Translations under genes and position numbers: made by a program
Notes under the pieces: model-generated
The model's database searches: none
Seen by the model: only the letters and a program-made list of their open reading frames with translations
Told to the model about the DNA's origin: nothing
Source of the DNA: an uncultured Alloprevotella sp.
GTDB lineage: Bacteria > Bacteroidota > Bacteroidia > Bacteroidales > Bacteroidaceae
Assembly (NCBI GenBank): GCA_944320745.1
Contig: CALUIN010000007.1
Coordinates: 1 to 64,000 of the forward strand
Length of the DNA: 64,000 nucleotides
Direction: 5' to 3'
Part shown: positions 8,420-17,665 of the stretch, one piece after another
How the letters are laid out: the number at the start of each line of letters is the position of its first letter
Position numbering within the stretch: position 1 is the stretch's first letter

Positions 8420-9514
8420 CTATTCCATCCACACGCGGCCCGCACAGTCCATGTACGGCTCCAGGCGCAGCGTGTCGGCCCCGGCGGAGGCTGCCGACGG
8501 CACGGCTTCCAGCACGAGATTGCCCTGCGCGTTGACCTCGGAGGCGGGGCGCAGGGCCGTTCCCGCTACGGGCTGGCGGCCGTCCCCCTGGCCGGAGAGC
8601 GCATAGACGAGCGGACCGCTGAGCACCGCGCCGCGGCCGGCCCGACGCACCCAGACGGGCCGCACGGGCAATACGAAATAGACCTCGTCGCCCGTGACCC
8701 ACTCGCGGTCGATGACGACATAGCCTTTCTCAAATTCCTGCTGCAGGGGCTCGCGCCCGTTCACGTAGACCGTGGGCAAGGGCAGCTCGCCGCCATCCGG
8801 GGCATACGCCCCCGCCGGAAGGGCGCGGCCCAAGGCCCATGCCGGCATGCGGAAACGCAGCTTCAGCCGGTGGCGCCCCGGCCCGAGGTCGGTCAGGCGC
8901 AGCTTCACCAGCCCGTCGAAGGGCATAGCCGTCATCTGGTCGAGCACGAAGTCGAAGCGCGGCGTCACGATGTGGGCGGAATTGTTCAAGTAGAGGTTGA
9001 CGTAGACTCCGGCGCTGTCCGTGGCGTAGAACGTGCCCGCGGCATCCATCAAGGTCTGCGCGGCCACATGCTTTTCGAACGACATGGATCCGGGCGCAGC
9101 GGCCGCGGCGCACAGGGCATTGAAGACGGCGCGCTCTATGGCGTCGGCATACTGGCTGTCGCCGGTCTGTAGCAGGAGGGGTGCGGCGGCCGCGACCACC
9201 TGCGTGGCCCCTTCGGCCTGTCCGGGCGCGTCGGCATCGCCCAAGCCGCCGACGAGGTTGAGGCGCGGCAGCGTTTCTTCGGTCCACCGCCGCGCGTCGG
9301 CGGCAAAGCGGGCCACCACGGCGCTATCCGCCAGGAAGGCGTAGGAGCGCAGTGTGGCGTCGGCCGCTAAGGCGGCGCCGCGGAAGTCGCTCGAACCGCC
9401 GCCCCAGACCACGATGCTGTCCGCGGCAACGAACTCGAGCGGATGGGGCAGGCGCTGCTGTGCGCTGACGCAGCAGCCCAGGCACAGCATCATGATGAAT
9501 AGTATCTGTTTCAT
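8420..9514 (-). CDS. Secreted protein resembling a reduced GH127 (DUF1680) glycosidase
   Basis: A 364-residue protein starting MKQILFIMMLCLGCCVSAQQ, a signal peptide likely cut after VSAQ. The start was chosen over an upstream in-frame ATG because that extension is not signal-like. The middle segment (YADAIERAVFNAL ... VYVNLYLNNSA) and the C-terminal beta region (RMPAWALG, YVNGREP, GYVVIDREWVTGDEVYFVLP) match GH127 beta-L-arabinofuranosidase-like proteins. Those enzymes are usually 600 residues or more and carry a Cys-Cys zinc-binding motif before the VNLY block; here that stretch is short and has no Cys pair. The protein is probably a degenerate or non-catalytic relative. It is convergent with recQ, ending 9 bases after the recQ stop. 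Confidence 0.6.
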   Translation of the reverse strand: MKQILFIMMLCLGCCVSAQQRLPHPLEFVAADSIVVWGGGSSDFRGAALAADATLRSYAFLADSAVVARFAADARRWTEETLPRLNLVGGLGDADAPGQAEGATQVVAAAAPLLLQTGDSQYADAIERAVFNALCAAAAAPGSMSFEKHVAAQTLMDAAGTFYATDSAGVYVNLYLNNSAHIVTPRFDFVLDQMTAMPFDGLVKLRLTDLGPGRHRLKLRFRMPAWALGRALPAGAYAPDGGELPLPTVYVNGREPLQQEFEKGYVVIDREWVTGDEVYFVLPVRPVWVRRAGRGAVLSGPLVYALSGQGDGRQPVAGTALRPASEVNAQGNLVLEAVPSAASAGADTLRLEPYMDCAGRVWME

Positions 9515-9641
9515 TCGGCACAAACTTGACCCTCGCCCTGACCTGCAACCGCCCGACACGGCTTGCCGCACCTCCGGGAAAGAGGCGCGGCCGGATGCCG
9601 GTCCGCCGCCACAGGCAGCCGGGGCGGGCACAGGCGGGACC

Positions 9642-10172
9642 TTACACGTTAAGAATCTCGCTCATTACGGATATGCCGATGCTCAGGAGGATGATGAAGA
9701 CCAACAGGAGCAGCAGCGTGATGACCAATCCGGCTATGGCCAGGCCGCGCGGCCGGCGCCGCAGGCCCACGCAGGAGAAGATAAGGGCCAAGAGCCAGCA
9801 GACGAAGATGTTGAACCCGGGAATCCAGCACACGAGCAGGAAAATCGCCAGGACGAATCCGGCGACGCCGGCGCCGTTGCCGGACGAGGGCTGCTGCCGG
9901 GGCTCGCGGCGGGGTTCGGCAGCAGCCGGGCGGGCGTAGCCGTCGTAGCCCGCAGAAGCGGCCGCCGGCGCCGCCGGACCGGGCACGGCCGGGCCGGAGG
10001 CGGCGAAGACGTAGGGTGCCAATTCGGGCACGTCGCGGGCCAGAAGCCAGTCCTTCATGCCTGCCATCCACACGTAATTGTCCGGGCCGACGCCGCACGC
10101 ACTCAAGGATTCGGGTTTCACGGGTCCGTGACGCTGATGGTCGCGGTCAAGGTAATATACGTCCATGTTCAT
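9642..10172 (-). CDS. GYF_2-domain membrane protein, third paralogue
   Basis: A 176-residue protein (ATG at 10172; a second in-frame ATG two codons later is also possible). The N-terminal 50 residues are a divergent GYF_2 domain (VYYLDRDHQRHGPV, WMAGMKDW). An Ala/Pro-rich linker follows at about 58-98, then two strong hydrophobic segments (GFVLAIFLLVCWIPGFNIFVCWLLALIFSCV and LAIAGLVITLLLLLVFIILL) resembling DUF4190-type membrane hairpins. Related in layout to the proteins at 1-287 and 454-897 but with a different membrane part. Function unknown. Divergent from the leucine operon. Confidence 0.75.
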   Translation of the reverse strand: MNMDVYYLDRDHQRHGPVKPESLSACGVGPDNYVWMAGMKDWLLARDVPELAPYVFAASGPAVPGPAAPAAASAGYDGYARPAAAEPRREPRQQPSSGNGAGVAGFVLAIFLLVCWIPGFNIFVCWLLALIFSCVGLRRRPRGLAIAGLVITLLLLLVFIILLSIGISVMSEILNV

Positions 10173-10349
10173 CTTTCTCTTCAGGTTAAAGGTTTATGCA
10201 CGGCGAATTTAGTTTTTTTATTTCCGCAAAGGAATATGCCGTTCAGCTTTAACCATTCTTTAACACTTTCACGGTGCTTTGTCCGCTGCCGGGCCGTCCG
10301 CAGAGCCGTCCGTCCGGACCGGCTACGCCCTCCCCCTATTGCCGTCCGC

Positions 10350-10391
10350 ACGGGGCTAAGGCCAGTCGCCACGGGGCTAAGGCCCGTAAAC
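10350..10391 (+). repeat. Array B of the dispersed 21-base repeat
   Basis: Two units at 10350 and 10371, both with the centre in the reverse sense (ACGGGGCTAAGGCC). A further degenerate copy lies just left (CCCCTATTGCCGTCC). Located in the divergent region between the GYF_2 gene and the leucine operon, upstream of the predicted leuA promoter. Confidence 0.85.
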
Positions 10392-10486
10392 GCCAAGCCG
10401 CATCCCGGCTGCCGGAGGGGATACGTCCGGCCACAGGGGTGCGGCTGAGAAAAAAACGAGAAGAGTGGTTTATTCCGCCCGAATAC

Positions 10487-10516
10487 TTGGTTTGCGCAGA
10501 TTTCTTACTATATTTG
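10487..10516 (+). promoter_or_regulatory. Predicted promoter of the leucine operon
   Basis: TTGG at 10487-10490 and TATATTTG at 10509-10516, 18 bases apart, a close match to the Bacteroidota consensus. The start site would be near 10523, giving a leader of about 200 bases before leuA that contains a short reading frame and a hairpin. Confidence 0.65.
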
Positions 10517-10542
10517 CAGTCGACAACTATCCTGACAACAAT

Positions 10543-10611
10543 ATGTCGTTTTCCAGCCTGAATCGCCGACTGCGCAGACTTTTCCCCAACGCCAGAGGCG
10601 CCGCGGAGTGA
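10543..10611 (+). CDS. Candidate leucine leader peptide
   Basis: A 22-codon frame from ATG 10543 to TGA 10609-10611, starting about 20 bases into the predicted leuA transcript. The peptide begins MSFSSLNRRLRRLF; it has three leucines and five arginines. It is followed 49 bases later by a strong hairpin. The layout (promoter, short peptide, terminator-like hairpin, biosynthetic operon) is that of a translation-coupled attenuator. The leucine codons are not consecutive, so leucine sensing is a hypothesis. Confidence 0.5.
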   Translation: MSFSSLNRRLRRLFPNARGAAE

Positions 10612-10659
10612 GCACGGACCGGCCGCAACGCCGGGCTGCGACGGCAACTTCCCCTATCC

Positions 10660-10705
10660 GCCGGCCTCACTCCCCACGGGCGAGTAGGGGCCGGCTCATT
10701 TATAA
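10660..10705 (+). promoter_or_regulatory. Candidate leu attenuator hairpin
   Basis: GCCGGCC (10660-10666) pairs with GGCCGGC (10689-10695), extended by ACTC/GAGT inside, then the tail TCATTTATAA. The U-tract is weak for a terminator. The upstream stretch GCCGG near 10631-10635 could pair with the left arm as an antiterminator. It lies between the leader peptide and the leuA start at 10727. Confidence 0.45.
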
Positions 10706-10726
10706 CCACGCGAAAACTTCAGCTAT

Positions 10727-12223
10727 ATGAGCGAAAGACTTTACATTTTCGACACGACCCTGCGCGACGGTGAGCAAGTACCTGGCTGCCAGCTCAACAC
10801 GGTAGAGAAGATCCAGGTGGCCCGCCAGCTCGAGGCCTTGGGCGTCGACATCATCGAGGCGGGCTTCCCCATCTCGAGCCCGGGCGACTTCAATTCGGTG
10901 ATAGAAATATCGAAAGCCGTGACGTGGCCTACGATATGCGCCCTGACGCGGGCTGTTCAGAAGGACATTGACTGTGCGGCCGAGGCCCTGCAATACGCCA
11001 AGCGGAAACGCATCCACACGGGCATCGGCACGAGCGACAGCCACATTCTCTACAAATTCAACTCGACGCGCGAGGAAATACTGGAGCGCGCGGTGGCTGC
11101 CGTGAAGTATGCCAAACGCTACGTGGAGGACGTGGAATTTTACGCCGAGGACGCCGGGCGCACGGACAACGCCTACCTGGCCCAAGTGGTGGAGGCCGTG
11201 ATCGCGGCGGGAGCTACGGTGGTCAACATCCCGGACACGACGGGCTACTGCCTCCCGGAGGAGTACGGGGCTAAGATAAAATACCTCATGGACCACGTCG
11301 GAAACATTGACCGCGCCATCCTCTCCACTCACTGCCACAACGACCTGGGCATGGCCACAGCCTGCACGCTCGAAGGCGTCATCAACGGTGCAAGGCAGGT
11401 GGAGGTGACCATAAACGGCATCGGCGAACGGGCGGGCAACACAAGCGAGGAGGAGATTGTGATGATCCTGAAATGCCATAAGGAACTGGGTATCCAGACC
11501 AACATCAATACGCGAAAAATTGCGGCGACAAGCCGCATGGTCTCTTCGCTGATGAACATGCCCGTGCAGCCGAACAAGGCCATCGTGGGCCGTAACGCTT
11601 TCGCCCACTCATCGGGCATACACCAGGACGGCGTGCTGAAAAACGTACAGACCTACGAAATCATCAACCCCAAGGACGTGGGCGTGGACGACAATGCCAT
11701 CATCCTGACTGCACGCTCGGGCCACGCCGCCCTGCGCCACCGCCTGGAGGTGCTGGGCATAAAGGTGGCGGACGAGCGGCTCGACGCCATATACGAGAGT
11801 TTCCTGAAACTGGCTGACCGGAAAAAGGAGGTGACCGACGACGACATCCTCGTGCTCGCCGGAGCGGAGCGCTCAAGCCAACACGCGATAAAGCTGGACT
11901 ACCTGCAGGTGACGAGCGGACACGGCGTGCGCCCCGTAGCCGCCATCATCATCGACATATCGGGCGAGAAGTTCCGCGCAGCCGCCGAAGGGAACGGCCC
12001 CGTAGACGCCGCAATCAACGCGCTCAAGGAGATCATCCGGCGGAAAATGACGCTTAAGGAGTTTACCATACAGGCCATCAGCAAGGGATCGGACGACGTG
12101 GGCAAGGTGCATATGCAGGTGGAACACGACGGTCACCTGTATTACGGCTTCGGTGCGAACACGGACATCATCGCAGCGAGCGTAGAGGCTTACATAGACT
12201 GCATTAACAAATTTCACGAATGA
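10727..12223 (+). CDS. leuA: 2-isopropylmalate synthase LeuA
   Basis: A 498-residue enzyme that condenses acetyl-CoA with 2-oxoisovalerate, the committed step of leucine synthesis. The TIM-barrel opens with [13 protein letters not shown] (about 8-20), the metal-binding STHCHNDLG is near 204-212 and NGIGERAGN near 229-237. The C-terminal part (about 390-498) is the LeuA dimer regulatory domain where leucine feedback acts in the family. Length is normal. It is the first gene of a five-gene plus-strand operon; its stop overlaps the next start (ATGA). Confidence 0.95.
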   Translation: MSERLYIFDTTLRDGEQVPGCQLNTVEKIQVARQLEALGVDIIEAGFPISSPGDFNSVIEISKAVTWPTICALTRAVQKDIDCAAEALQYAKRKRIHTGIGTSDSHILYKFNSTREEILERAVAAVKYAKRYVEDVEFYAEDAGRTDNAYLAQVVEAVIAAGATVVNIPDTTGYCLPEEYGAKIKYLMDHVGNIDRAILSTHCHNDLGMATACTLEGVINGARQVEVTINGIGERAGNTSEEEIVMILKCHKELGIQTNINTRKIAATSRMVSSLMNMPVQPNKAIVGRNAFAHSSGIHQDGVLKNVQTYEIINPKDVGVDDNAIILTARSGHAALRHRLEVLGIKVADERLDAIYESFLKLADRKKEVTDDDILVLAGAERSSQHAIKLDYLQVTSGHGVRPVAAIIIDISGEKFRAAAEGNGPVDAAINALKEIIRRKMTLKEFTIQAISKGSDDVGKVHMQVEHDGHLYYGFGANTDIIAASVEAYIDCINKFHE

Positions 12224-12507
12224 AAGATTTCCCGAAATGGATGCTGGCGCTGGCAGGATTCAGCCTGCTGCCGCTCCTCCTGGCCCCCTTCTACCTGTTC
12301 GGCGGCCTGCACCCGTTCGGCACAAGCGAATGGATGGCGGTCAGCTTCGTGCTCTATCTGCTGACCAACCTCATCTGGCTTGTGCCGGTGTGGCTGTTTT
12401 TTGTAAGTCTGGACTTTTATCGCCGGGGTTACGAACGAATCGGTGTGGCTATCGCCATAGCCGGAGCGCTGCTCACCGTCGTGAGCGGACTGCTCCTCAT
12501 ACTCTGA
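12220..12507 (+). CDS. Small membrane protein inside the leucine operon
   Basis: A 95-residue protein with three hydrophobic segments at about 8-28, 40-62 and 75-95, and charged residues only at the N terminus and in the loop [11 protein letters not shown]. Its ATG overlaps the leuA stop codon, and leuC begins 29 bases after its stop, so it is translationally coupled and operonic. I do not recognise the family. No catalytic or transporter motif is visible. A role linked to branched-chain amino acids is suggested only by position. Confidence 0.7.
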   Translation: MKDFPKWMLALAGFSLLPLLLAPFYLFGGLHPFGTSEWMAVSFVLYLLTNLIWLVPVWLFFVSLDFYRRGYERIGVAIAIAGALLTVVSGLLLIL

Positions 12508-12536
12508 AACAAAGTGAAACCTGAAACTTCACCACT

Positions 12537-13913
12537 ATGAATACACTGTTTGATAAAATATGGGACGGCCACGTCGTACAGCACGTGCCCGACGGACCGG
12601 ACCAGCTCTACGTGGACCGCCTCTACGTGCACGAGGTGACGAGCCCGCAGGCCTTCGCCGACATGCGGCGGCGCGGACTCAAGTGCTTCCGTCCGGAGCG
12701 CATATTCTGCATGCCGGACCACAACACGCCGACCCTCAACCAGGAAATCCCCATCGCCGACCCTGTATCGCGCCGGCAAGTGGAAACCTTGGAACAAAAC
12801 GCCAAAGACTTCGGGCTGACACACTTCGGCATGTGCCATCCGGACAACGGCATCGTGCACGTCGTGGGACCGGAGCAGGGCCTTTCGCTCCCGGGCATGA
12901 CCATCGTCTGCGGCGACTCGCACACCTCGACTCACGGGGCGCTGGGCGCGGTCGCCTTCGGCATCGGAACGTCCGAGGTGGAGATGGCACTGGCCTCCCA
13001 GTGCATCCTGCAAGCCAAGCCGAAGTCCATGCGCATCACGGTGGACGGGCGCCTGGGCCACGGCGTGACGGCCAAGGACCTGGCCCTCTACATCATGAGC
13101 CGCATCACCACGTCCGGCGCCACCGGCCACTTCGTGGAATACGCCGGAGAAGCCGTCCGCGCCCTGTCCATGGAGGGCCGGCTCACGCTCTGCAATCTCA
13201 GCATCGAAATGGGCGCCCGCGGCGGATTTATCGCGCCGGACGACGTAACGTTCGCCTACGTCGAGGGCCGGCCCTACGCGCCGCAGGGCCAGGCCTGGGA
13301 ACGCGCCGTAGCCGTCTGGAGAACGCTCAAGAGCGACGACGATGCCGTCTTCGATAAGGAGGTGCGATTTGATGCCTCGGACATCGAGCCGATGATTACT
13401 TTCGGCACAAACCCGGGTATGGGTATAGGCATTACTGCACCGGTGCCGCAGCCACAGAACGAGTCGGACCGGAAAGCGCTCCAGTACATGCACTTCGCCG
13501 CCGGCTCGCCGCTGCTGGGCACACCGGTGGACTACGTATTCCTCGGCGCCTGCACGAACGGCCGCATAGAGGATTTCCGCGCCTTTGCCGCCGTGGTACG
13601 CGGCCGCCACAAGGCGGAGGACGTGACCGCTTGGCTCGTGCCGGGTTCCCGCCGCGTGGCGGAACAGATCCGGGCCGAGGGCCTCGACCGCGTACTGAGC
13701 GAGGCGGGCTTCGAAGTGCGGCAGCCCGGTTGCTCGGCCTGCCTCGCCATGAACGAAGACAAGGTGCCGGCCGGAAAGCTCTGCGTATCCACGTCCAACC
13801 GCAACTTCGAAGGCCGGCAAGGCCCCGGTGCCCGCACGTGCCTGGCCTCGCCGCTCACGGCCGCTGCGGCTGCCGTCACCGGCTGCATCACCGACCCGCG
13901 CACCTTGCTCTGA
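12537..13913 (+). CDS. leuC: 3-isopropylmalate dehydratase large subunit LeuC
   Basis: A 458-residue aconitase-family enzyme subunit that with LeuD isomerises 2- to 3-isopropylmalate. Iron-sulfur cluster ligands are visible: [13 protein letters not shown] (about residues 336-348) and [10 protein letters not shown] (about 398-407). The early block PDHNTPTLN and the [13 protein letters not shown] block (about 124-136) are intact. Length is standard for bacterial LeuC. It is followed by leuD after 47 bases. Confidence 0.96.
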   Translation: MNTLFDKIWDGHVVQHVPDGPDQLYVDRLYVHEVTSPQAFADMRRRGLKCFRPERIFCMPDHNTPTLNQEIPIADPVSRRQVETLEQNAKDFGLTHFGMCHPDNGIVHVVGPEQGLSLPGMTIVCGDSHTSTHGALGAVAFGIGTSEVEMALASQCILQAKPKSMRITVDGRLGHGVTAKDLALYIMSRITTSGATGHFVEYAGEAVRALSMEGRLTLCNLSIEMGARGGFIAPDDVTFAYVEGRPYAPQGQAWERAVAVWRTLKSDDDAVFDKEVRFDASDIEPMITFGTNPGMGIGITAPVPQPQNESDRKALQYMHFAAGSPLLGTPVDYVFLGACTNGRIEDFRAFAAVVRGRHKAEDVTAWLVPGSRRVAEQIRAEGLDRVLSEAGFEVRQPGCSACLAMNEDKVPAGKLCVSTSNRNFEGRQGPGARTCLASPLTAAAAAVTGCITDPRTLL

Positions 13914-13960
13914 CGCGGCCCTCCCTCTCCGGCTCTCTCCTATCCTAAACTCCACACACC

Positions 13961-14554
13961 ATGAAACAGCCTTTCCACATCATACAAAGCACCGGCGTCC
14001 CCCTGCCCCTGGAAAACGTGGACACGGACCAGATCATCCCGGCACGCTTCCTCAAGGCGACCGAGCGGGACGGCTTCGGCGAAAAGCTCTTTTACGACTG
14101 GCGCTTCAATCCCGACGGTTCGCCGAAGGACTTCGTACTGAACAATCCCACCTACCACGGCGAGATACTCGTTGCCGGGAAGAACTTCGGCTGCGGCTCG
14201 AGCCGCGAGCACGCCGCCTGGGCCATCGCCGGATACGGTTTCCGCGTCGTCGTCAGCAGCTTCTTCGCCGACATCCACAAACAGAACGAGCTGAACAACT
14301 TCGTATTGCCCGTCGTCGTGAGCGAGGATTTCCTGCAATCTCTCTTCGCCGCCATCCAGGCCGACCCCGAGACGCTCATCACGGTCAATCTGCCCGAGCA
14401 GACCATCACTAACGCGGCCAACGGCCGGAGTGAGTACTTCGACATCAACGGTTATAAGAAATACTGCCTCATCCATGCCCTCGACGACATCGACTTTCTT
14501 CTGAAGAACCAGGACAAGACCATAGTTTGGGAAGAAAGGCAGGCCGCACGCTGA
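13961..14554 (+). CDS. leuD: 3-isopropylmalate dehydratase small subunit LeuD
   Basis: A 197-residue swivel-domain subunit that pairs with LeuC. Typical blocks are present: NVDTDQIIPARFLK (about 19-32), the substrate-binding NFGCGSSREHAAWA (about 76-89) and SSFFADIHKQNELNN near 102-116. Full length. It lies between leuC and leuB on the same strand. Confidence 0.96.
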   Translation: MKQPFHIIQSTGVPLPLENVDTDQIIPARFLKATERDGFGEKLFYDWRFNPDGSPKDFVLNNPTYHGEILVAGKNFGCGSSREHAAWAIAGYGFRVVVSSFFADIHKQNELNNFVLPVVVSEDFLQSLFAAIQADPETLITVNLPEQTITNAANGRSEYFDINGYKKYCLIHALDDIDFLLKNQDKTIVWEERQAAR

Positions 14555-14632
14555 GCCTGGGCCGCAGACGGCCGGCCCGCCACGCAGGCCGGCACACGCT
14601 ACCCCTTTTGACACATTATCCTTACTTTAACC

Positions 14633-15697
14633 ATGAAACTGAATATCGCTGTATTGCCGGGCGACGGCATCGGGCCCGAAATCTCCCGCCAGGGCGTCGC
14701 TGCCCTACGCGCCGTCGCCCACAAGTTCGGCCACGCGCTGACCTTCCGCGAGGCCCTGTGCGGCGCGGCTGCCATCGATGCCACGGGCGACCCTTTCCCT
14801 GAAGAGACTTTCCGCACTTGCCGCGAGGCCGACGCCGTGTTTTTCTCCGCCGTCGGCGACCCGAAGTACGACCATAACCCCGCTGCCCGCGTCCGCCCGG
14901 AACAGGGCTTGCTGGCCATGCGCAAGAAGCTGGGCCTATATGCCAACATCCGACCGGTCCGCACGTTTGAATGCCTGGTCCATCGCTCGCCGCTCAAGGA
15001 CGAACTCGTGCGCGGCGCCGACTTTGTCTGCATCCGCGAACTCACCGGCGGCATGTACTTCGGAGAGAAAAAGGAGGGCGAGGACGAAGCCTACGACACC
15101 AACCGCTACACGCGCCACGAAGTGGAACGCATCCTGCGCGTAGCCTATGACTATGCCCGCCGCCGGCGCCGTCATCTGACCGTCGTGGACAAAGCCAACG
15201 TGCTCGCATCCAGCCGTCTGTGGCGGCGCGTCGCCCAGCAGCTGGCCCCGGAATACGCCGACGTGGAAACGGACTTCATGTACGTGGACAACGCCGCCAT
15301 GCGCATGATCCAGGACCCGCGCTTCTTCGACGTCATCGTCACGGAGAACACCTTCGGCGACATCCTGACGGACGAGGGCTCCTGCATCAGCGGATCGATG
15401 GGCCTTCTCCCGTCGGCCTCGACTGGCAGCGGGACGCCGCTCTTTGAGCCCATACACGGTTCGTGGCCCGAAGCCGCCGGAAAGAATATCGCCAATCCGC
15501 TGGCGCAGATTCTCTCGGCCGCCATGCTGCTGGAGCACTTCGGCCTGACAGCCGAAGGCGACCTGATCCGCCGCGCCGTCGACGCCAGTCTTGCCTCAGG
15601 CGTGCGCACCCCGGATATTCAGACACCCGGCGGGCAGGCCTACGGGACGGAAGAAGTGGGCCAATGGATTGCGGACTGGATTGCCGCGAACGACTGA
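14633..15697 (+). CDS. leuB: 3-isopropylmalate dehydrogenase LeuB
   Basis: A 354-residue NAD-dependent beta-decarboxylating dehydrogenase, third enzyme of leucine synthesis. Visible: GDGIGPEI near residue 10, the arginines of [13 protein letters not shown] and ELTGGMYFG, the [28 protein letters not shown] block (about 236-263) and the cofactor-binding [19 protein letters not shown] (about 270-288). It is the last gene of the operon, followed by a large inverted repeat. Confidence 0.96.
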   Translation: MKLNIAVLPGDGIGPEISRQGVAALRAVAHKFGHALTFREALCGAAAIDATGDPFPEETFRTCREADAVFFSAVGDPKYDHNPAARVRPEQGLLAMRKKLGLYANIRPVRTFECLVHRSPLKDELVRGADFVCIRELTGGMYFGEKKEGEDEAYDTNRYTRHEVERILRVAYDYARRRRRHLTVVDKANVLASSRLWRRVAQQLAPEYADVETDFMYVDNAAMRMIQDPRFFDVIVTENTFGDILTDEGSCISGSMGLLPSASTGSGTPLFEPIHGSWPEAAGKNIANPLAQILSAAMLLEHFGLTAEGDLIRRAVDASLASGVRTPDIQTPGGQAYGTEEVGQWIADWIAAND

Positions 15698-15715
15698 CAC
15701 CGTATATAATATAAG

Positions 15716-15773
15716 CTACGCGCCCCATGCCTTCAGCTTCCCGCATCTTGGGAAGCGCGCATGGGGCGCGTAG
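15716..15773. terminator. Large two-tier inverted repeat between leuB and the DMT transporter gene
   Basis: Outer arms CTACGCGCCCCATGC (15716-15730) and GCATGGGGCGCGTAG (15759-15773) are perfect complements, 15 base pairs. Inside them GCTTCCC and GGGAAGC form a second stem. It sits between convergent genes, which fits a bidirectional terminator, although no clear T-run follows on the plus strand; on the minus strand it is followed by an A/T-rich stretch. Confidence 0.6.
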
Positions 15774-15801
15774 CCCGTACTGCCTTGCGGGCCCGCAGCG
15801 C

Positions 15802-16728
15802 CTACCGCGAGCGCGTGAAAATAATCAGCACCACTGCCGGAATGATTAAGACAACACCCAGCAGGACTTTCAGCGTAAACGGTTCGCTGAATACCAGCGA
15901 ACCCACGATCACGGCCGTGAGCGGCTCGAACGCACCCAGCACGGCGACCATGGTGGACCCGATACGCTTCACCGCCCCTACGACGCACAGGTTCGTCACC
16001 ACGGTGCATACGCACGCCAGCGCAAACAAGTGGCCGGCCTGCGAGAGCGTCGTGAGCGGTTGCAGCTGGTGTTGGCGCAGGGCCTCCGCGCCAAAAATCA
16101 GTGCGCCGAACAGCATCACGTAGAACGTCAGACGGCCGGCTTCCATGTCGCGTGCCCGCGAGCGGTTCACACGGATGATATATAAGGCGTAGCACACGGC
16201 AGAAATCAGCACGATCACCACGCCCCGCAGGCTCACGTCGCCGCTCCCCGACGGCCACGACAGCACCGCCACACCCAGCACGGCCATCCCCACTGCGAGA
16301 AGGGTAGAGAGGCGCCGCGCCTCGTGGTAGAAAAGCATCATGACCACCGCCGTTACCACGGGATACATGAAATGTATCGTCGTGGCCACCCCGGACGGCA
16401 TATAGTTATACCCGGCCAGCAGGAACAGCGCAGAACCGTCGGAGATGAAGGCCAGATAGAGCAGCGTCACCGCCTCGGACCGGGTGATGCGGAACGAGGT
16501 CCGGCGCACCAGCTGGACCACACCCAAAATCGCCGCCGCCAGCAGAAAGCGGTAGAAGAGGATGGAGATGTCCGGCAGCTTATCCGCCGGGTCGCCGCTA
16601 TGGCTGATGGGCAAGGTGAAAAAGGGGATAAAGCCGTAGCAGACTGCGGCAAAGAGCCCCAGCAGCGTGCCTTTCAGCCCGGCTCCCGCCGGAGTGCCGG
16701 ACGCGCTGCGCTTACGAAAAATTTGCAT
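15802..16728 (-). CDS. EamA/DMT-family transporter
   Basis: A 308-residue membrane protein starting MQIFRKRSAS; a 14-codon upstream extension was not used. Ten hydrophobic segments are arranged as two EamA repeats, each about 135 residues (FAAVCYGFIPFF at the start of the first, VVIVLISAVCYALYIIRVNR at the start of the second). The C-terminal GAFEPLTAVIVGSLVFSEPF block is typical of the 10-TMS DMT superfamily. These carriers move metabolites or amino acids; the substrate cannot be told. It is convergent with leuB. Confidence 0.85.
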   Translation of the reverse strand: MQIFRKRSASGTPAGAGLKGTLLGLFAAVCYGFIPFFTLPISHSGDPADKLPDISILFYRFLLAAAILGVVQLVRRTSFRITRSEAVTLLYLAFISDGSALFLLAGYNYMPSGVATTIHFMYPVVTAVVMMLFYHEARRLSTLLAVGMAVLGVAVLSWPSGSGDVSLRGVVIVLISAVCYALYIIRVNRSRARDMEAGRLTFYVMLFGALIFGAEALRQHQLQPLTTLSQAGHLFALACVCTVVTNLCVVGAVKRIGSTMVAVLGAFEPLTAVIVGSLVFSEPFTLKVLLGVVLIIPAVVLIIFTRSR

Positions 16729-16772
16729 GAGCTGAAGATTTAGGCATCCTCCACGCCGCCGCGCACACACAG

Positions 16773-16823
16773 CCCCGCCGCGGCCGCCCCGCCAGCAAGG
16801 GCTGAGAGGCTGCTGCGGCGGGG
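16773..16823. terminator. GC-rich inverted repeat between punA and the DMT transporter gene
   Basis: CCCCGCCGC at 16773-16781 and GCGGCGGGG at 16815-16823 form a nine-base-pair stem around a 33-base loop. It lies between the punA stop and the transporter start, both minus strand. It may end punA transcription; no T-run is present, so the role is uncertain. Confidence 0.35.
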
Positions 16824-16855
16824 CGCCGACATGCCGGGACCGGCGGCCGGGCGTG

Positions 16856-17665
16856 TCAGATGCGGCGGATCATTTCCCTGAATATCTCGGCCATGAGGGG
16901 CTGTACGCGGTTGGCCGCCTGCTGCACCTCCTCGTGGCTCACTTCTACGATCTTACCCTCTACGCCCAAATCCGTGATGATGCTCACGCCGAACACGCGC
17001 ATGCCGCAGTGGCGCGCCACGATAACCTCGGGCACGGTGCTCATGCCCACGGCGTCGGCGCCGAAGATGCGGTACATCCTATACTCGGCCGGTGTCTCGT
17101 AAGTAGGGCCCTGAGTGGCCAGGTACACGCCCTCCACCACCTTGATGCCCTTCTCGGCAGCTATCTGGCGCGCCATCGCCAGCAGCTCGTGGTCGTAGGC
17201 TTCGTGCATGTCGAGGAAGCGGGGCCCTGTGGGAAAGTTCGGACCGTGCAGCGGGTGCTCGGGCAGGAAGTTGATATGGTCGCGGATGAGCATCATGTCG
17301 CCCACCTCGAAGTCGGGATTCACACCGCCGGAGGCGTTGCTCACAAAGAAGTTCCGGATGCCCAGCTCGTGCATGACGCGCACGGGGAAGGTCACCTGCT
17401 TCATGTCGTAGCCTTCGTAATAATGGAAACGGCCCTCAAGCGCCATGACCTCTTTCCCGCCCAGGCGGCCGAAGAGCAGCCGTCCGGAGTGGCCTTCCAC
17501 GGTGGAAACCGGGAAATGGGGTATGTCGGCATAAGGGAAGGAGCTGTCCACCTCGATTTCTGCGGCCAGGCGTCCCAGGCCGGTCCCGAGCACTATGGCA
17601 GTTTCGGGCACGGCCGTCACGTGCGCCTTAATCCATCTGGCGGTTTCTTGTATCTCTTTCAACAT
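16856..17665 (-). CDS. punA: Purine nucleoside phosphorylase
   Basis: A 269-residue trimeric-type PNP of the PNP/MTAP phosphorylase class. It cleaves inosine and guanosine with phosphate to base plus ribose-1-phosphate. Visible: IVLGTGLGRLA (about 24-34; canonical form is GSGLG), the phosphate/ribose block VEGHSGRLLFG, GRFHYYEGY, NASGGVNPDFEVGDMMLIRDHIN and the base-binding VYLATQGPTYETPAEYRM with GADAVGMSTVPE. Its start overlaps the 3' end of lpxK by 38 bases, so the two are coupled. Confidence 0.94.
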   Translation of the reverse strand: MLKEIQETARWIKAHVTAVPETAIVLGTGLGRLAAEIEVDSSFPYADIPHFPVSTVEGHSGRLLFGRLGGKEVMALEGRFHYYEGYDMKQVTFPVRVMHELGIRNFFVSNASGGVNPDFEVGDMMLIRDHINFLPEHPLHGPNFPTGPRFLDMHEAYDHELLAMARQIAAEKGIKVVEGVYLATQGPTYETPAEYRMYRIFGADAVGMSTVPEVIVARHCGMRVFGVSIITDLGVEGKIVEVSHEEVQQAANRVQPLMAEIFREMIRRI

